A DNA stretch of 64,000 nucleotides from an uncultured bacterium (GCA_900319365.1 ONOE01000001.1:1-64000); one strand, 5' to 3'; shown: positions 1-9,310, counted from the first letter of the stretch. Numbers and translations: made by a program. Notes: a model not told the origin generated them from the sequence alone.

Positions 1-177
1 TAAATCACTTATTATTGTTTCTGTTGTATAAAATGCTCTCTTTGCCATAACAACATTTTGATCAGGCAATAAATTGTGAATAATAGGCATGGATATTGCC
101 GTCAGTATCGCTATTACGCCTAAAGCTATAAGCAATTCTGACAGAGTGAATGCGCCGATTTTATTATCAGTTTTAAT
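1..177 (-). CDS. Prepilin-like N-terminal fragment, runs off left edge
   Basis: Reading leftward, the frame gives a class III-type prepilin start: a short basic leader, then GAFTLSELLIALG and a hydrophobic helix ending near AISMP. This matches the type IV pilin/pseudopilin methylation motif, with Phe as the first mature residue. The rest of the protein lies outside the window. No ATG, GTG or TTG precedes the motif in frame. The nearest in-frame stop is a few codons upstream, and the only candidate initiators are ATT or ATA codons near 177-186. No Shine-Dalgarno sequence is visible. It is either a gene with a rare ATT start or a 5'-damaged copy. Confidence 0.55.
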   Translation of the reverse strand, partial: MKTDNKIGAFTLSELLIALGVIAILTAISMPIIHNLLPDQNVVMAKRAFYTTETIISDL

Positions 178-269
178 ATGTATAATACTATTTTAAATAT
201 TTATTATAGTAAATATTTTGGTTATAATAGTATCTTTTACGTAATCTGTCAATAATATAAAATTAACCT

Positions 270-488
270 ATGAAGAACGATTTCGGATATATTCTTGGCT
301 CTAACATAAAAGCAGAAAGATTACGCAGGCATTACACGCAGGAAAAATTAGCCGAATTGCTTGATATGAGTATTAACTATATCGGGAAAATTGAACGAGG
401 CACAGTTATTCCCAGCGCTTTTGTTATTTTTAGATTGTCAAAAGTCCTGCGAACAGATATCAATGACTTTTTCAAAGAAATTGAATAA
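270..488 (+). CDS. Small XRE-family HTH regulator
   Basis: This 72-residue protein is almost entirely one Cro/C1-type helix-turn-helix. It carries the pattern RLRRHYTQEKLAELLDMS followed by YIGKIERG, which are the usual scaffold and recognition helices. It should bind DNA as a dimer and lacks any sensor or oligomerisation domain. It stands alone about 100 bp upstream of the flavodiiron gene on the same strand, so it could regulate that gene, but the sequence does not show this. Ribosome binding upstream is weak. Confidence 0.85.
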   Translation: MKNDFGYILGSNIKAERLRRHYTQEKLAELLDMSINYIGKIERGTVIPSAFVIFRLSKVLRTDINDFFKEIE

Positions 489-591
489 ATCCTCCGGCAT
501 CTTAAAAAATAAATCATTAAAATTTACACTCAGATTTTTCAGGCTGTTTTCATGGTATGATTATTTTAAAGAATAGCTAAGGAGAGATAAA

Positions 592-1797
592 ATGTATAAC
601 GTTAAAAGTATAAAAGAAGATTTATTTTGGATAGGTGCAAATGACAGACGTCTTGCGCTGTTTGAAAGTGCCTACCCTATACCATCAGGAGTTTCGTACA
701 ATTCTTACGTTTTGCTTGATGAAAAAACAGTTTTGTTAGACACGGTCGATAAATCCGTTTCTCATCAATTTTTTGAAAATTTAGAGCACGTTTTAAACGG
801 CAGGACTCTTGATTATATGATAATAAATCACATGGAACCCGATCATTGCGCAGAAATTCAAGATATAGTAAGTAAATATCCGAATGTTAAAATCGTTTGC
901 AATTCAAAAATCAAAACAATGATTGGTCAATTCTTTGATTTTGAACTTCCTGAAAATCAATGGCACATCGTAAAAGAAGGCGATGTTCTTGAAACAGGAA
1001 AGCATAAATTGACTTTTGTTTTTGCGCCGATGGTTCATTGGCCCGAAGTTATGGTAACTTATGATATTACGGATAAAATTTTATTCTCAGCCGATGCGTT
1101 CGGTTCATTCGGCGCCGTAGACGGAAATATTTTCGCAGATGAAGTTGATTTTGACCACAGATATACAGATGAAGCAAGAAGATACTATACAAACATCGTC
1201 GGCAAATACGGAGTAAAGGTTCAAGCGTTGCTTAAAAAAGCTTCAACCATTGATATTCAAATGATTTGTCCTTTGCATGGCTATGTATGGCGCAAAGACT
1301 TGGGCAAATTTATTGAAAAATACCAAAAATGGTCAACTTACGAACCCGAAGAAAAATCCGTTTTAATCGTATACACATCCATTTACGGCAACACTCAAAA
1401 TTGCGCCGAAGTCTTAGCATCAGACCTTGCAGAATTAGGAGTTAAAGATATCAAAATGTATGATGCATCCGTTACACATCCGTCATACATAATTGCAGAT
1501 GCATTCAAATACTCTCATATCGTATTTGCATCAACTACTTATAATATGGGCATATTTGTAAATATGGAAAATCTTTTAAGAGATTTATCCGCTCACCATA
1601 TGCAAAACCGCAAAGTTGCAATCATTGAAAACGGCACCTGGGCTCCCGTTGCAGGCAAGCAGATGACTGAAATCATTTCATCATGGAAGAATACGGAAAT
1701 TCTCGGTAGCAAAATTACCGTAAAATCTGCACTCAAAGCCGCACAAAGAGATGAATTAAAAGAACTTGCAAAACAAATCAAAGAAACCATTGCATAA
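592..1797 (+). CDS. Flavodiiron protein (A-type flavoprotein, O2/NO reductase)
   Basis: The N-terminal half is a metallo-beta-lactamase-like diiron domain with HxExDH at residues 80-85 and further metal ligands His149, Asp168 and His229. The C-terminal half is a flavodoxin-like FMN domain starting near residue 255, with the phosphate-binding loop TSIYGNTQN. The 401 residues match class A flavodiiron proteins (FprA/Rub:oxygen oxidoreductase type), which reduce O2 to water or NO to N2O in the cytoplasm of anaerobes. No rubredoxin or flavin reductase domain is fused, unlike the class C proteins of photosynthetic cyanobacteria. A good Shine-Dalgarno (aaggaga) precedes the ATG, and a strong terminator follows. 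Confidence 0.95.
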   Translation: MYNVKSIKEDLFWIGANDRRLALFESAYPIPSGVSYNSYVLLDEKTVLLDTVDKSVSHQFFENLEHVLNGRTLDYMIINHMEPDHCAEIQDIVSKYPNVKIVCNSKIKTMIGQFFDFELPENQWHIVKEGDVLETGKHKLTFVFAPMVHWPEVMVTYDITDKILFSADAFGSFGAVDGNIFADEVDFDHRYTDEARRYYTNIVGKYGVKVQALLKKASTIDIQMICPLHGYVWRKDLGKFIEKYQKWSTYEPEEKSVLIVYTSIYGNTQNCAEVLASDLAELGVKDIKMYDASVTHPSYIIADAFKYSHIVFASTTYNMGIFVNMENLLRDLSAHHMQNRKVAIIENGTWAPVAGKQMTEIISSWKNTEILGSKITVKSALKAAQRDELKELAKQIKETIA

Positions 1798-1810
1798 ATT
1801 TTAAAAATAA

Positions 1811-1846
1811 AAATGCGGTGTTGAGAGTGTTTCTCGACACCGCATT
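1811..1846 (+). terminator. Intrinsic terminator after flavodiiron gene
   Basis: The arms aaatgcggtg and caccgcattt close an inner TTGAGAG/TTCTCGA helix, followed by T-rich sequence. It lies 14 bp after the flavodiiron stop codon. Confidence 0.85.
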
Positions 1847-1879
1847 TCTTAACATTTCTTCATGAATACATGAAATAAT

Positions 1880-1908
1880 TTGCCTACTTCATGAAAATGT
1901 AATAATAT
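1880..1908 (+). promoter_or_regulatory. Sigma-70-like promoter for the MerR-like gene
   Basis: TTGCCT at 1880-1885 and TAATAT at 1903-1908 are separated by 17 bp. The pair lies 36 bp upstream of the start codon at 1944. Confidence 0.5.
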
Positions 1909-1943
1909 TGTAATTAGGGAATGTTTTATAGGGATAGGAAATA

Positions 1944-2456
1944 ATGATTAAAGAAAAAACCGTGCAAAAAACTTTGACACCGCAAGAAGTCAGAACAATA
2001 TTAAAAACAGATAATAAAGAGATTGTAGAACTTTGTAAAAAAGCTTCTATCAGACCGAGAAAGAACGAAAGAGGCTACACATATTTTTCTTATGATGAAG
2101 TAAAAAATTTGAGAAAAGTTCAGGCTCAATTAAAAGGAGTTTCTAATCCGATGAGCATAAAAGCTCCCGCTGTTTCAAGCGCAAGCACAAGCCCTGCCGT
2201 CAGAAGCATTTTGCTTTCATTGCAGGAATTAGAATCAAAATTGAGCGACAAAATTTCTAAAGTCATTGACGAAAAACTTGAAGGTATGGATGACGTTGTT
2301 GTTGAGCTCATCAGATGCAAAACAGATAACGAAACATTAAAACAAAAAATTGTAGACTTGAACAAAGAAATTTACCAGCTTAAAAACGAACTTAACAGCT
2401 ACAAATCCGTAGGCTTTGGTTTCTATAAGAAAAAAGAAGTTCTTATATGGGAATAA
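1944..2456 (+). CDS. MerR-like HTH protein with coiled-coil tail
   Basis: Residues 10-60 resemble a MerR-type winged helix (LTPQEVRTILK, then a GYTYFSYDEVKNLRKVQ wing). Residues 85-155 are charged heptad-like sequence (ESKLSDKISKVIDEKLE, then DNETLKQKIVDLNKEI) predicted to form a coiled coil. No effector-binding domain or metal-binding cysteines are seen. It is likely a DNA-binding dimer of unknown target. It has its own promoter and lies upstream of recA, separated from it by a repeat element. The family is not one I can name, so function is left open. Confidence 0.6.
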   Translation: MIKEKTVQKTLTPQEVRTILKTDNKEIVELCKKASIRPRKNERGYTYFSYDEVKNLRKVQAQLKGVSNPMSIKAPAVSSASTSPAVRSILLSLQELESKLSDKISKVIDEKLEGMDDVVVELIRCKTDNETLKQKIVDLNKEIYQLKNELNSYKSVGFGFYKKKEVLIWE

Positions 2457-2493
2457 TCAATGCTACAATTTGACAATTTATAAGCAAATAAAC

Positions 2494-2609
2494 AAGGATA
2501 CTAAGATACCGGGGCTCTAAGATACTAAGTTCTTATAAGTCCTACGGACAATCAGGATTTTAATACGTAAACTCTTAGTGCCATAGTGCCTTAGTATCCC
2601 AGTATCTTA
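2494..2609. repeat. Long imperfect hairpin repeat, copy A
   Basis: Two arms of about 40 nt are imperfect inverted repeats of each other. Each is built of short words such as gatactaag and ggcactatg. The arms enclose a small central palindrome around tcctacggac. The element fills the gap between the MerR-like gene and recA. Related elements occur at 12074-12205, 12299-12400 and 12738-12872. Confidence 0.75.
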
Positions 2610-2648
2610 TATAAAATTAAAATTATGTAAAAGTGAGGAAATAAAGAG

Positions 2649-3668
2649 ATGGCCGTAAAAGAAACACCGATACCAAACGTAAGTGAAGAAAGAAATAAAG
2701 CGCTGAAAATGGCGATTGATAAAATTGAAAAAGATTTCGGCAAAGGTTCAATCATGAAACTCGGCGATAAAGCCGTAGTAAGCGTTGATGCCATTCCGAC
2801 CGGCGCATTATCATTAGATGTTGCCTTGGGTATCGGCGGTATTCCGAGAGGTCGTATTATAGAAATTTACGGACCTGAATCATCAGGTAAAACAACACTT
2901 GCGCAGCATATAGTTGCAGAATGCCAGAAAAAAGGCGGCATTGCAGCTTATGTCGATGCAGAGCATGCACTTGACCCCGAATACGCAAGAAACTTGGGCG
3001 TTGATGTTGACAACCTGCTTATCTCACAACCCGATACAGGCGAACAGGCTCTTGATATTACAGAAGAACTTGTACGTTCGGGCGCTGTGGATATTGTCGT
3101 TGTTGACTCTGTTGCAGCTCTTGTACCCAAAGCCGAAATTGAAGGCTCTATGGAAGATCAACAAATGGGCTTGCAGGCTCGTTTGATGTCAAAAGCATTG
3201 AGAAAATTAACAGGTATTATCGGCAAAACAAATACAACCGTAATTTTCATTAACCAGTTAAGAATGAAAATCGGCGTTATGTACGGAAACCCTGAAACCA
3301 CAACGGGCGGCAACGCATTAAAATACTATGCATCTGTTCGTATGGAAATCAAAAGAACAGAAACCCTTAAAGGTGAAAACGGCGAATACGGTATTCACGT
3401 AAGGGTAAGAGTATTGAAAAATAAGGTCGCTCCTCCTTTCAGAACAGCCGAATTTGATATAATCTTCGGCAAAGGTATTTCAAAAGTCGGAAACATTCTT
3501 GATGTAGCCGTAAGTTTGAATATAGTAAACAAAGCCGGAGCATGGTTTAGTTTCAACGAAGAAAAATTAGGTCAGGGCAGAGAAAAAGCCAAAGAATTTT
3601 TGGAACAAAACCCTGAAATATTATCAAAAATTGAAACTCTTGTTCGTGAAAAATTGGCACAACAATAG
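2649..3668 (+). CDS. recA: Recombinase RecA
   Basis: RecA forms ATP-dependent filaments on single-stranded DNA for homologous recombination and triggers LexA self-cleavage in the SOS response. The 339 residues have the normal length. Walker A is GPESSGKTT near residue 75; the Walker B region [14 protein letters not shown] and the DNA-binding loop around [10 protein letters not shown] are present, as is [21 protein letters not shown] Shine-Dalgarno (gtgagg) precedes the ATG. No LexA box is obvious in the upstream repeat-filled gap. The gene appears monocistronic. Confidence 0.99.
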   Translation: MAVKETPIPNVSEERNKALKMAIDKIEKDFGKGSIMKLGDKAVVSVDAIPTGALSLDVALGIGGIPRGRIIEIYGPESSGKTTLAQHIVAECQKKGGIAAYVDAEHALDPEYARNLGVDVDNLLISQPDTGEQALDITEELVRSGAVDIVVVDSVAALVPKAEIEGSMEDQQMGLQARLMSKALRKLTGIIGKTNTTVIFINQLRMKIGVMYGNPETTTGGNALKYYASVRMEIKRTETLKGENGEYGIHVRVRVLKNKVAPPFRTAEFDIIFGKGISKVGNILDVAVSLNIVNKAGAWFSFNEEKLGQGREKAKEFLEQNPEILSKIETLVREKLAQQ

Positions 3669-3834
3669 CAATATTAAGAATTGTTAACTTGAGTTTTTGT
3701 CTAATACGCTGAAATAGCTTGATTTTACGCTTTAATATTTGTTTTTTATTATTTCATGCTAGCAAGTAAAATTATTTACTGACTTAAAAGGAAAAAAGCA
3801 TATATAAATAGCAAAAGTAGGAGGCAAAATTAAA

Positions 3835-5094
3835 ATGCAAGTTAACTCAATCAGAAATTTAAGCTTTTCATCAAGTTTGATGGCACATAAAGCGGTAGAC
3901 AAACCCCAACCCGAAGCTCCGCAACCTGAAAAGAAACCCGAAGGAGATCAGGGTGTAACCGCATCACTTTATTTCACGGGTAAAAAAGACGGACATTCAA
4001 TGCGTAATGCTACAATGGCAGGTTTAGGTTCATTGGTAATTTTAGCAAGTGCACCTTCACTTCAATCCTGTAGCACAGATGAATCTTATGCTTATGCAGA
4101 ATCGGATTCTCATGCACACGCAACAGCAACAGCCTATGTAAGTACACACGGGAAAGGATGTACTTGCCCGGAATGCTGCAAACACAGAGATACGGTTTAT
4201 GTATATGTACCTGGAGAAAAAGAAACAATCTACGTTGAAAAACCCGTTCATGATACAACAGTAATCGAAAAACCGGGCAAAAACGATACAATCATTAAAA
4301 CAGACACGGTAAAAATCCCCGTTGTTGTACCTAAATATGACACGGTTTATGTAGATACGGGAAGTTATCACGTAAAACACGATACAATTGAAAAATGGAA
4401 ATATGATTTCCAGAAACCTATTCCGTTAGATACATTATCAAAAATCATGGATAGATTTGATATTCCTACTCAAGATCCGTCAAGAAAGAATATCGTAAAC
4501 TATCAGGGTATTCGTGAATGGGAATACGGCGATAAATTCGAAGCAAACATCAACTTGCTTGAATCTTCTAAAAACATACTTGTATACGACAGAGAAGATA
4601 AAGATTACAAAGACAACCACACAGGCTGGGGCAAAGATGTATACAGAATCCCGACATCAAGCTTCAAAATCGAAACTTATGACGGAAAAGTTTTGAACTC
4701 ACCGAAAGGTATGTTCTATGAAGTATACACTAACCCTTGGAACCAAAAAACATCAGTTTACGACAACAACTTAGTACAAAGATACTTCTTACAAACAATC
4801 GGCGACCACGTAAGAGTATTCTCTTATGACCCGTCAACAGGTTTGTACAGAGAAGACGGCAAGGTAAGTGAAGGATATCTTAACAGAAAAGAAAGCGGTA
4901 ACAACATTCTTTTGACAGATTTAATCGCATCTGATCCTTCTCTCAGATGGAACAACACAGATCCCGCTCATTCTACGGAAGATCACCTTGTAGGTGTTAA
5001 CCTTACGGGCGTAAACAATGAAGAATTAAAACTTATGTATGCAAGACAACGTGATGATGAATTTGCAGAACAGCATTACGGAATTGCAAAATAG
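3835..5094 (+). CDS. Large protein of unknown function with internal membrane segment and DTVYV repeats
   Basis: I do not recognise a named family. Residues 1-55 are polar and Pro/Lys-rich and begin MQVNSIRNLSFSSS. Residues 60-78 form a hydrophobic stretch ending LQSC (Cys79), which resembles a displaced lipobox. A Ser/His/Ala-rich stretch follows, then a cysteine cluster (GCTCPECCKH, near 107-116). Next comes a region of recurring DTVYV/DTTVIEKP/DTIIKTDTV units, about residues 118-185. The C-terminal 230 residues look globular, with many Tyr and Asp. The repeat section resembles low-complexity stalks of gut surface proteins. A clear Shine-Dalgarno (taggagg) and a terminator frame the gene. 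Surface or envelope location is inferred. Confidence 0.65.
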   Translation: MQVNSIRNLSFSSSLMAHKAVDKPQPEAPQPEKKPEGDQGVTASLYFTGKKDGHSMRNATMAGLGSLVILASAPSLQSCSTDESYAYAESDSHAHATATAYVSTHGKGCTCPECCKHRDTVYVYVPGEKETIYVEKPVHDTTVIEKPGKNDTIIKTDTVKIPVVVPKYDTVYVDTGSYHVKHDTIEKWKYDFQKPIPLDTLSKIMDRFDIPTQDPSRKNIVNYQGIREWEYGDKFEANINLLESSKNILVYDREDKDYKDNHTGWGKDVYRIPTSSFKIETYDGKVLNSPKGMFYEVYTNPWNQKTSVYDNNLVQRYFLQTIGDHVRVFSYDPSTGLYREDGKVSEGYLNRKESGNNILLTDLIASDPSLRWNNTDPAHSTEDHLVGVNLTGVNNEELKLMYARQRDDEFAEQHYGIAK

Positions 5095-5135
5095 TAAAAG
5101 CAGAAGAATAAGGCAAACAAAATAAACACAAATGG

Positions 5136-5172
5136 AAAAAGGCTCCTTTTTAAATCAAAAAGGGGTCTTTTT
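5136..5172 (+). terminator. Intrinsic terminator
   Basis: Arms aaaaaggctcc and ggggtcttttt pair with G-U wobbles and end in a T-run, about 40 bp after the 419-residue gene. Confidence 0.75.
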
Positions 5173-5289
5173 CTTAATCAAAAAATTTAAGAATTATATA
5201 CAAAGTTACAGTACAATAAGAATTACCGCCATAGCAAAATTCGACAATAATAATAAAATACTTATTTTGTTCGGCATTGACTTTAAAGA

Positions 5290-5334
5290 CCGGATTGCTT
5301 CGCCCGCAAATCTTTTTGCGTGCTCGCAAAGACA
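5290..5334. repeat. 45-bp intergenic hairpin repeat, copy 1
   Basis: Matches the reverse complement of 28446-28490 at 42 of 45 positions. The core is a hairpin with arms cccgcaaa and tttgcg. The gap 5095-5457 holds only this repeat and two terminators. Confidence 0.85.
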
Positions 5335-5395
5335 TAACTTGCAAAAATTTACTGTATTTTTGTATAGAGTTACTAAAAATTTTTTAAACATACGA

Positions 5396-5432
5396 AAAGG
5401 CGGTTGGAACGATTTTGTTCCAACCGCCTTTA
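5396..5432. terminator. Perfect hairpin terminator for hsp20
   Basis: Arms aaaggcggttggaac and gttccaaccgccttt pair perfectly over 15 bp. T-rich sequence follows on the minus strand, downstream of hsp20. Confidence 0.9.
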
Positions 5433-5457
5433 TACTATTTATTGCATGGTATCAGAA

Positions 5458-5907
5458 TTATTTAACGGTAATTTTCTTAACCGATTCATTGTCGCTTTTA
5501 ATTTTCGGTGCAACGATTTTCAATACACCATGTTCCAATTTAGCATCGATTTTATCAACATCAACATCTTGAGGTAAGTAAACCGATCTTGAAAATTCAC
5601 CATATCTGAATTCAGATTTCTTATATGATTTATCTCCTTCTTCTTTTTCTTCGGTTTTCTTAGCTCTGATTGTCAAATAATTGTCGTTCAAATCAATGTC
5701 TAAGTCCTCTTTTTTAACACCCGGCAACTCTGCACGGATATCATATTCGTTTTTCTTATCCGATACCTCGATAGGCATTGTCATTGCATCCGATGCACTT
5801 GTATAATCGGGGTACATATCATCAAAATGTCTGTTCAATATTGAACAAATCTCATCGTTAACTGATTTAATAAAATTGTCCGGTGTTTGTCTAACTAAAA
5901 ATCTCAT
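5458..5907 (-). CDS. Small heat-shock protein, Hsp20/alpha-crystallin family
   Basis: An ATP-independent holdase that binds unfolding proteins as oligomers. Of 149 residues, about 45-149 form the alpha-crystallin domain, including the family signature AELPGVKKEDLDIDLNDNYL and the C-terminal strand GVLKIVAPK. The typical oligomerisation I-x-I near the C terminus appears only as VKKITVK. Spacing to the Shine-Dalgarno (aaaggag) is good. No CIRCE operator is visible upstream, so control by HrcA is not supported here. The gene lies downstream of hpt on the same strand with a 134-bp gap. Confidence 0.95.
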   Translation of the reverse strand: MRFLVRQTPDNFIKSVNDEICSILNRHFDDMYPDYTSASDAMTMPIEVSDKKNEYDIRAELPGVKKEDLDIDLNDNYLTIRAKKTEEKEEGDKSYKKSEFRYGEFSRSVYLPQDVDVDKIDAKLEHGVLKIVAPKIKSDNESVKKITVK

Positions 5908-6041
5908 AATTTACACTCCTTTCAATTTCCTATTTCTAGAGTTCTTATCAACTACATTTATATTATGTATCCGTTTTGATAAAAACAGGGTTTTGTTAAC
6001 AAAAAAATAACATTTTGAGTTGTTCCGGAATGTATTTAATT

Positions 6042-6569
6042 CTAAATATGCCCGATATAAGGCAAGTTGCGATAGCATTCGTCATAATCAAGTCCGTAAC
6101 CTACAACAAACTTATCATCAACTTCAAATCCGTAATAATCAGCATCAACATTCACTTTTCTGGTTACTTTTTTATCTAAAAACGAGCAGAATTTTAAAGA
6201 TTTTACATGGAAATTCATGTTCATAAAATCGATTAAGAATTTTGCCGTAAGCCCCGTATCAATGATATCTTCAACAATCAGAACGTTCTTATTGTTTAAA
6301 TCGGGGAGCTTTATATCAACGGCATTGACTTTACCCGAACTTATTGTTGATGAGCCGTAGCTTGATAATCTGATAAATTCAATTTTTATCGGCATATCAA
6401 GATATCTGACCAAATCAGATGCAAACATAAATGCACCTTTTAATGCGCAAACAGCAATTACTTCTTCGCCTTTGTAAAAATTATTTAATTCCTGCGCAAG
6501 CTCTTTTACTCTCTTTTGAATTTGTTCGCTGCTGTATAAAACTTTCAAATCTTCTTTTTTAATATCCAT
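6042..6569 (-). CDS. hpt: Hypoxanthine phosphoribosyltransferase
   Basis: Salvages hypoxanthine and guanine to IMP and GMP using PRPP. The 175 residues carry the PRPP-binding motif VEDIIDTG at about 99-106, the early LKGAFMFASDL loop, and the C-terminal VVGYGLDYDECYRNLPYIG that contacts the purine. It starts 3 bp after the tilS stop codon, so it is probably translationally coupled. A tilS-hpt pair is a widely conserved arrangement, for example upstream of ftsH in Bacillus. It is the last gene of the long minus-strand operon. Confidence 0.97.
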   Translation of the reverse strand: MDIKKEDLKVLYSSEQIQKRVKELAQELNNFYKGEEVIAVCALKGAFMFASDLVRYLDMPIKIEFIRLSSYGSSTISSGKVNAVDIKLPDLNNKNVLIVEDIIDTGLTAKFLIDFMNMNFHVKSLKFCSFLDKKVTRKVNVDADYYGFEVDDKFVVGYGLDYDECYRNLPYIGHI

Positions 6570-6572
6570 AGT

Positions 6573-7898
6573 TCATTCCTTATATATTTCAATTTTATGT
6601 GTCGGTTTTGTTTTAACTTTTATTTTATCACTTAAACCAACCCCTGCAATCCACAAAACTTCTTTCCCTTGAGTGAGCATAATAAGTCTGTCTTTTTCGT
6701 GGTTGGGAATTTTTTTTGAGTTTAAATATTTTTTCAATTTTTGATGCCCCGACATCCCCAGAGGTTGTATAATATCCCCGTCATGCCTTGTTCTTACGAT
6801 GAAATCAAAATCCACTCCGCTTAAATCCGCATACAGAATTTCTGATGAAGTGTTTTCGGGCTTTTTGTCGCATTCTGTTATTTTTACCTTTATACTGTTT
6901 TGAAAATATTCACCTGTTTTATTTATATAAATGGATATATTGAGAGCAGGTTCATTTTTTACAAGTTCAAAATATTTATCGCTTACAAAAAGATTGCAAT
7001 TTGTAGTAACAGAACATACTTTGCCAGATTTTGAACAGTTGTTATTTTTTATAAAATCAAGCAAAACCGAAATCCTTTTTTTATCATAATCCTGCGGGAA
7101 CAAAGGAACGACAAGTTCGTATAAAATCCGCATTTGCACAGGTTCAGACAGATTTAAAAAGCTTTTTAGATTATATTTATTATCTTCAAATATTTTATTT
7201 TTTATAAGATTGAGATATTCATTTATGATTTCCGTATCATCCCTTGCACAAAGGCTTAAAGAATTGATATTATCAAGCGCATGACTATTGATTTTTGACA
7301 GCTCGGGCAAAATTTTATGCCTTATAAAATTTCTATTATAATTGGTATCTGAATTTGAACTGTCGTTATTGGGTGATAAATTGTGATTTGCGCAATACGC
7401 TTCAATATTTTTTCTCTCAACACTCAATAAAGGTCTGTAGAAAAAATCTCTTTTGGGTGCAATGCCTTGCAAACCTTTTATTCCCGTCCCGTGAGCGATT
7501 CTATAAATTAAAGTTTCAGCATTATCATTTTTATTGTGCGCCGTAAAAATTATATCGGATTTAAATTTTTGGGAGCATTTGTTGAAAAATTCATACCGTG
7601 CATTTCTTGCGGCGGTTTCTGTATGAGGAACAGAGGCATCAAGTTTTTCCGAATAAAAATCAACACCGATTTTAGAACAGAAATTTGCACAATTTTGTTC
7701 TTCCCTGTCGCTTTCTTCGCCCCGCCAGTTATGATTTAAGTGAAGTGCGACAATTTTATTATCACAAATTCTGCGCAGCGCATGCAAAAGACACATTGAA
7801 TCAAACCCGCCCGAAAAAGCCACAAGATAAGTTTTTTCAGGATTATCAAGAGCATATTTTGCTAAAAATAATTTTACGGTTTGTTCAATTTGTTCCAT
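6573..7898 (-). CDS. tilS: tRNA(Ile)-lysidine synthase
   Basis: Converts C34 of the CAU-anticodon tRNA-Ile to lysidine, so that the tRNA reads AUA. The N-terminal ATP-pyrophosphatase domain has the PP-loop SGGFDS at residues 29-34 and the HNKNDNAETLIYRIAHGTG motif typical of TilS. The remaining 441-residue length covers the central and C-terminal TilS domains (LGMSGHQKLKKYLNSKKIP near 380). The gene is essential in most bacteria. It lies 54 bp downstream of the Clp N-domain gene and directly before hpt. Confidence 0.96.
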   Translation of the reverse strand: MEQIEQTVKLFLAKYALDNPEKTYLVAFSGGFDSMCLLHALRRICDNKIVALHLNHNWRGEESDREEQNCANFCSKIGVDFYSEKLDASVPHTETAARNARYEFFNKCSQKFKSDIIFTAHNKNDNAETLIYRIAHGTGIKGLQGIAPKRDFFYRPLLSVERKNIEAYCANHNLSPNNDSSNSDTNYNRNFIRHKILPELSKINSHALDNINSLSLCARDDTEIINEYLNLIKNKIFEDNKYNLKSFLNLSEPVQMRILYELVVPLFPQDYDKKRISVLLDFIKNNNCSKSGKVCSVTTNCNLFVSDKYFELVKNEPALNISIYINKTGEYFQNSIKVKITECDKKPENTSSEILYADLSGVDFDFIVRTRHDGDIIQPLGMSGHQKLKKYLNSKKIPNHEKDRLIMLTQGKEVLWIAGVGLSDKIKVKTKPTHKIEIYKE

Positions 7899-7952
7899 TG
7901 GTTTACTTTTTTATCACAAGGCGAAAAAATCAAGCTATCAGATACTTTAGAT

Positions 7953-9308
7953 TTATCTTGAATGTTTTTTGATACCTTCACGAATTTCTAAAACATCAGT
8001 TCCGAGCTGTTCAAGCGCCTGCATAGCGGTAGATGTGGGTTCTGTCGTAATAGCCCATAACAAATCGGAAGATTCGATTTTTGTTTTATTCGCTTTTTTG
8101 GCAATTTCCCACGCCGTTTCAAGAACCCTTTTTGCTCTTTTTGTAAATACTATTTCGTTGTCAAAATAATCGTTTCCGACACCGACAAGCTGCTCGACAA
8201 CTTTTCTTGCATCTTTAATATTTATTTGAAGTTCATTCAATACAACCGCACCGACACCGGTTGCTTCGCCGATAATACCCAGCAAAAACATTTCCGTTCC
8301 GACAACATTCTTGCCTAAAGCTCTTGCCTCCTGTTTTGCAAGACGAAGTATCGTCAAAGTTTCTGGCATTTCTTTTTCTATCGGTTTTATAATTGAATGC
8401 GCCAAATCATCATCATTTATGCCAAATTGTTCAAAGATATTATATGCAACCCCTTTTTTGGATTTTAAAAGTCCTAAAATTATGTGCTCGGGCAATACTT
8501 CCGACGAACCCAGTTCTTTTGCCGTTTGTTGCGCCAAACTCATTGCAATAAAAGCATTCGGAGTGAATACAATCTGCCTGCCTTCATATTCGGCACTTCT
8601 TGAGCTGACTTTTGACAATTTGTCTTCAAATGCCTCGTCTGTTATCCCGAAATGCGCAAGAATTTTTGATAAATTCGACTCCTTATCTTCAAGAACGGAT
8701 GAAATAATCTGTTCCGTTCCCAAGATTTCATAGCCTGATGTCGATAATTTCGCAACAGCTCTTTCAAAAACCTTAGAAGATTCTTTATTATCAAACAGAG
8801 TGTCTGTTTCTTTGGTCAAATCAATTTCGACATCTTTATTTTCTTCCACCTCGGGATGAAAATCTTTTTTAACTTTTCTTTGAACAAGTTTTTCAATCAA
8901 CGGTCTTGATTTTTCAATATCAAATCCCAAATTTGTCAAATATTGGGAAATTTTTGAGTGCGTATCATTGATTAGCGCAAGTACAAGATGTTCATAGTGA
9001 ACGGTAGAATTACCCGAATCGTTAACAAGATTCATCGTGCTTTGCAAAATTCGTTTGAAATCGTCGCTGAAAGGGATTGATGAATTCATATCAGACTCGT
9101 TTATTTTCAAGGTTTTATATATTTCTTCAGATAATCTTTCATATGTAATATTGTAAGAATTAAAAATTCTTGCACAAAATCCTTTTGCCTTTTTTACGGT
9201 AGCAAGCAAAAGGTGCTCCGATAAAACCTTATCCGAGTGATCATAAATCGCAATATTTTGCGCCTCAACAATAACATTCAGCGCTTTTTCGGTGAATTTT
9301 TCAAACAT
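7953..9308 (-). CDS. Triple Clp N-domain protein without ATPase
   Basis: The 451-residue protein is made entirely of six Clp_N-type helical repeats, that is three ClpC/ClpA N domains, at about residues 4-66, 79-144, 178-236, 248-307, 316-376 and 387-447. Each has the FTEKA...EHLLLA...GF pattern. A charged linker (150-178) separates the first pair from the rest. No Walker A, Walker B or AAA+ module is present. In ClpC and ClpA this domain docks adaptors and substrates, so a scaffold, adaptor or decoy role for a Clp protease is inferred. It starts 2 bp after the DUF1292 stop codon. Confidence 0.85.
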   Translation of the reverse strand: MFEKFTEKALNVIVEAQNIAIYDHSDKVLSEHLLLATVKKAKGFCARIFNSYNITYERLSEEIYKTLKINESDMNSSIPFSDDFKRILQSTMNLVNDSGNSTVHYEHLVLALINDTHSKISQYLTNLGFDIEKSRPLIEKLVQRKVKKDFHPEVEENKDVEIDLTKETDTLFDNKESSKVFERAVAKLSTSGYEILGTEQIISSVLEDKESNLSKILAHFGITDEAFEDKLSKVSSRSAEYEGRQIVFTPNAFIAMSLAQQTAKELGSSEVLPEHIILGLLKSKKGVAYNIFEQFGINDDDLAHSIIKPIEKEMPETLTILRLAKQEARALGKNVVGTEMFLLGIIGEATGVGAVVLNELQINIKDARKVVEQLVGVGNDYFDNEIVFTKRAKRVLETAWEIAKKANKTKIESSDLLWAITTEPTSTAMQALEQLGTDVLEIREGIKKHSR

Positions 9309-9310
9309 TT

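Noticed and set aside
5132-5572. Plus-strand frame across the terminator, repeat and the 3' end of hsp20
   Set aside because: It overlaps hsp20 antisense and two terminators; its sequence is derived from repeat and hairpin DNA.
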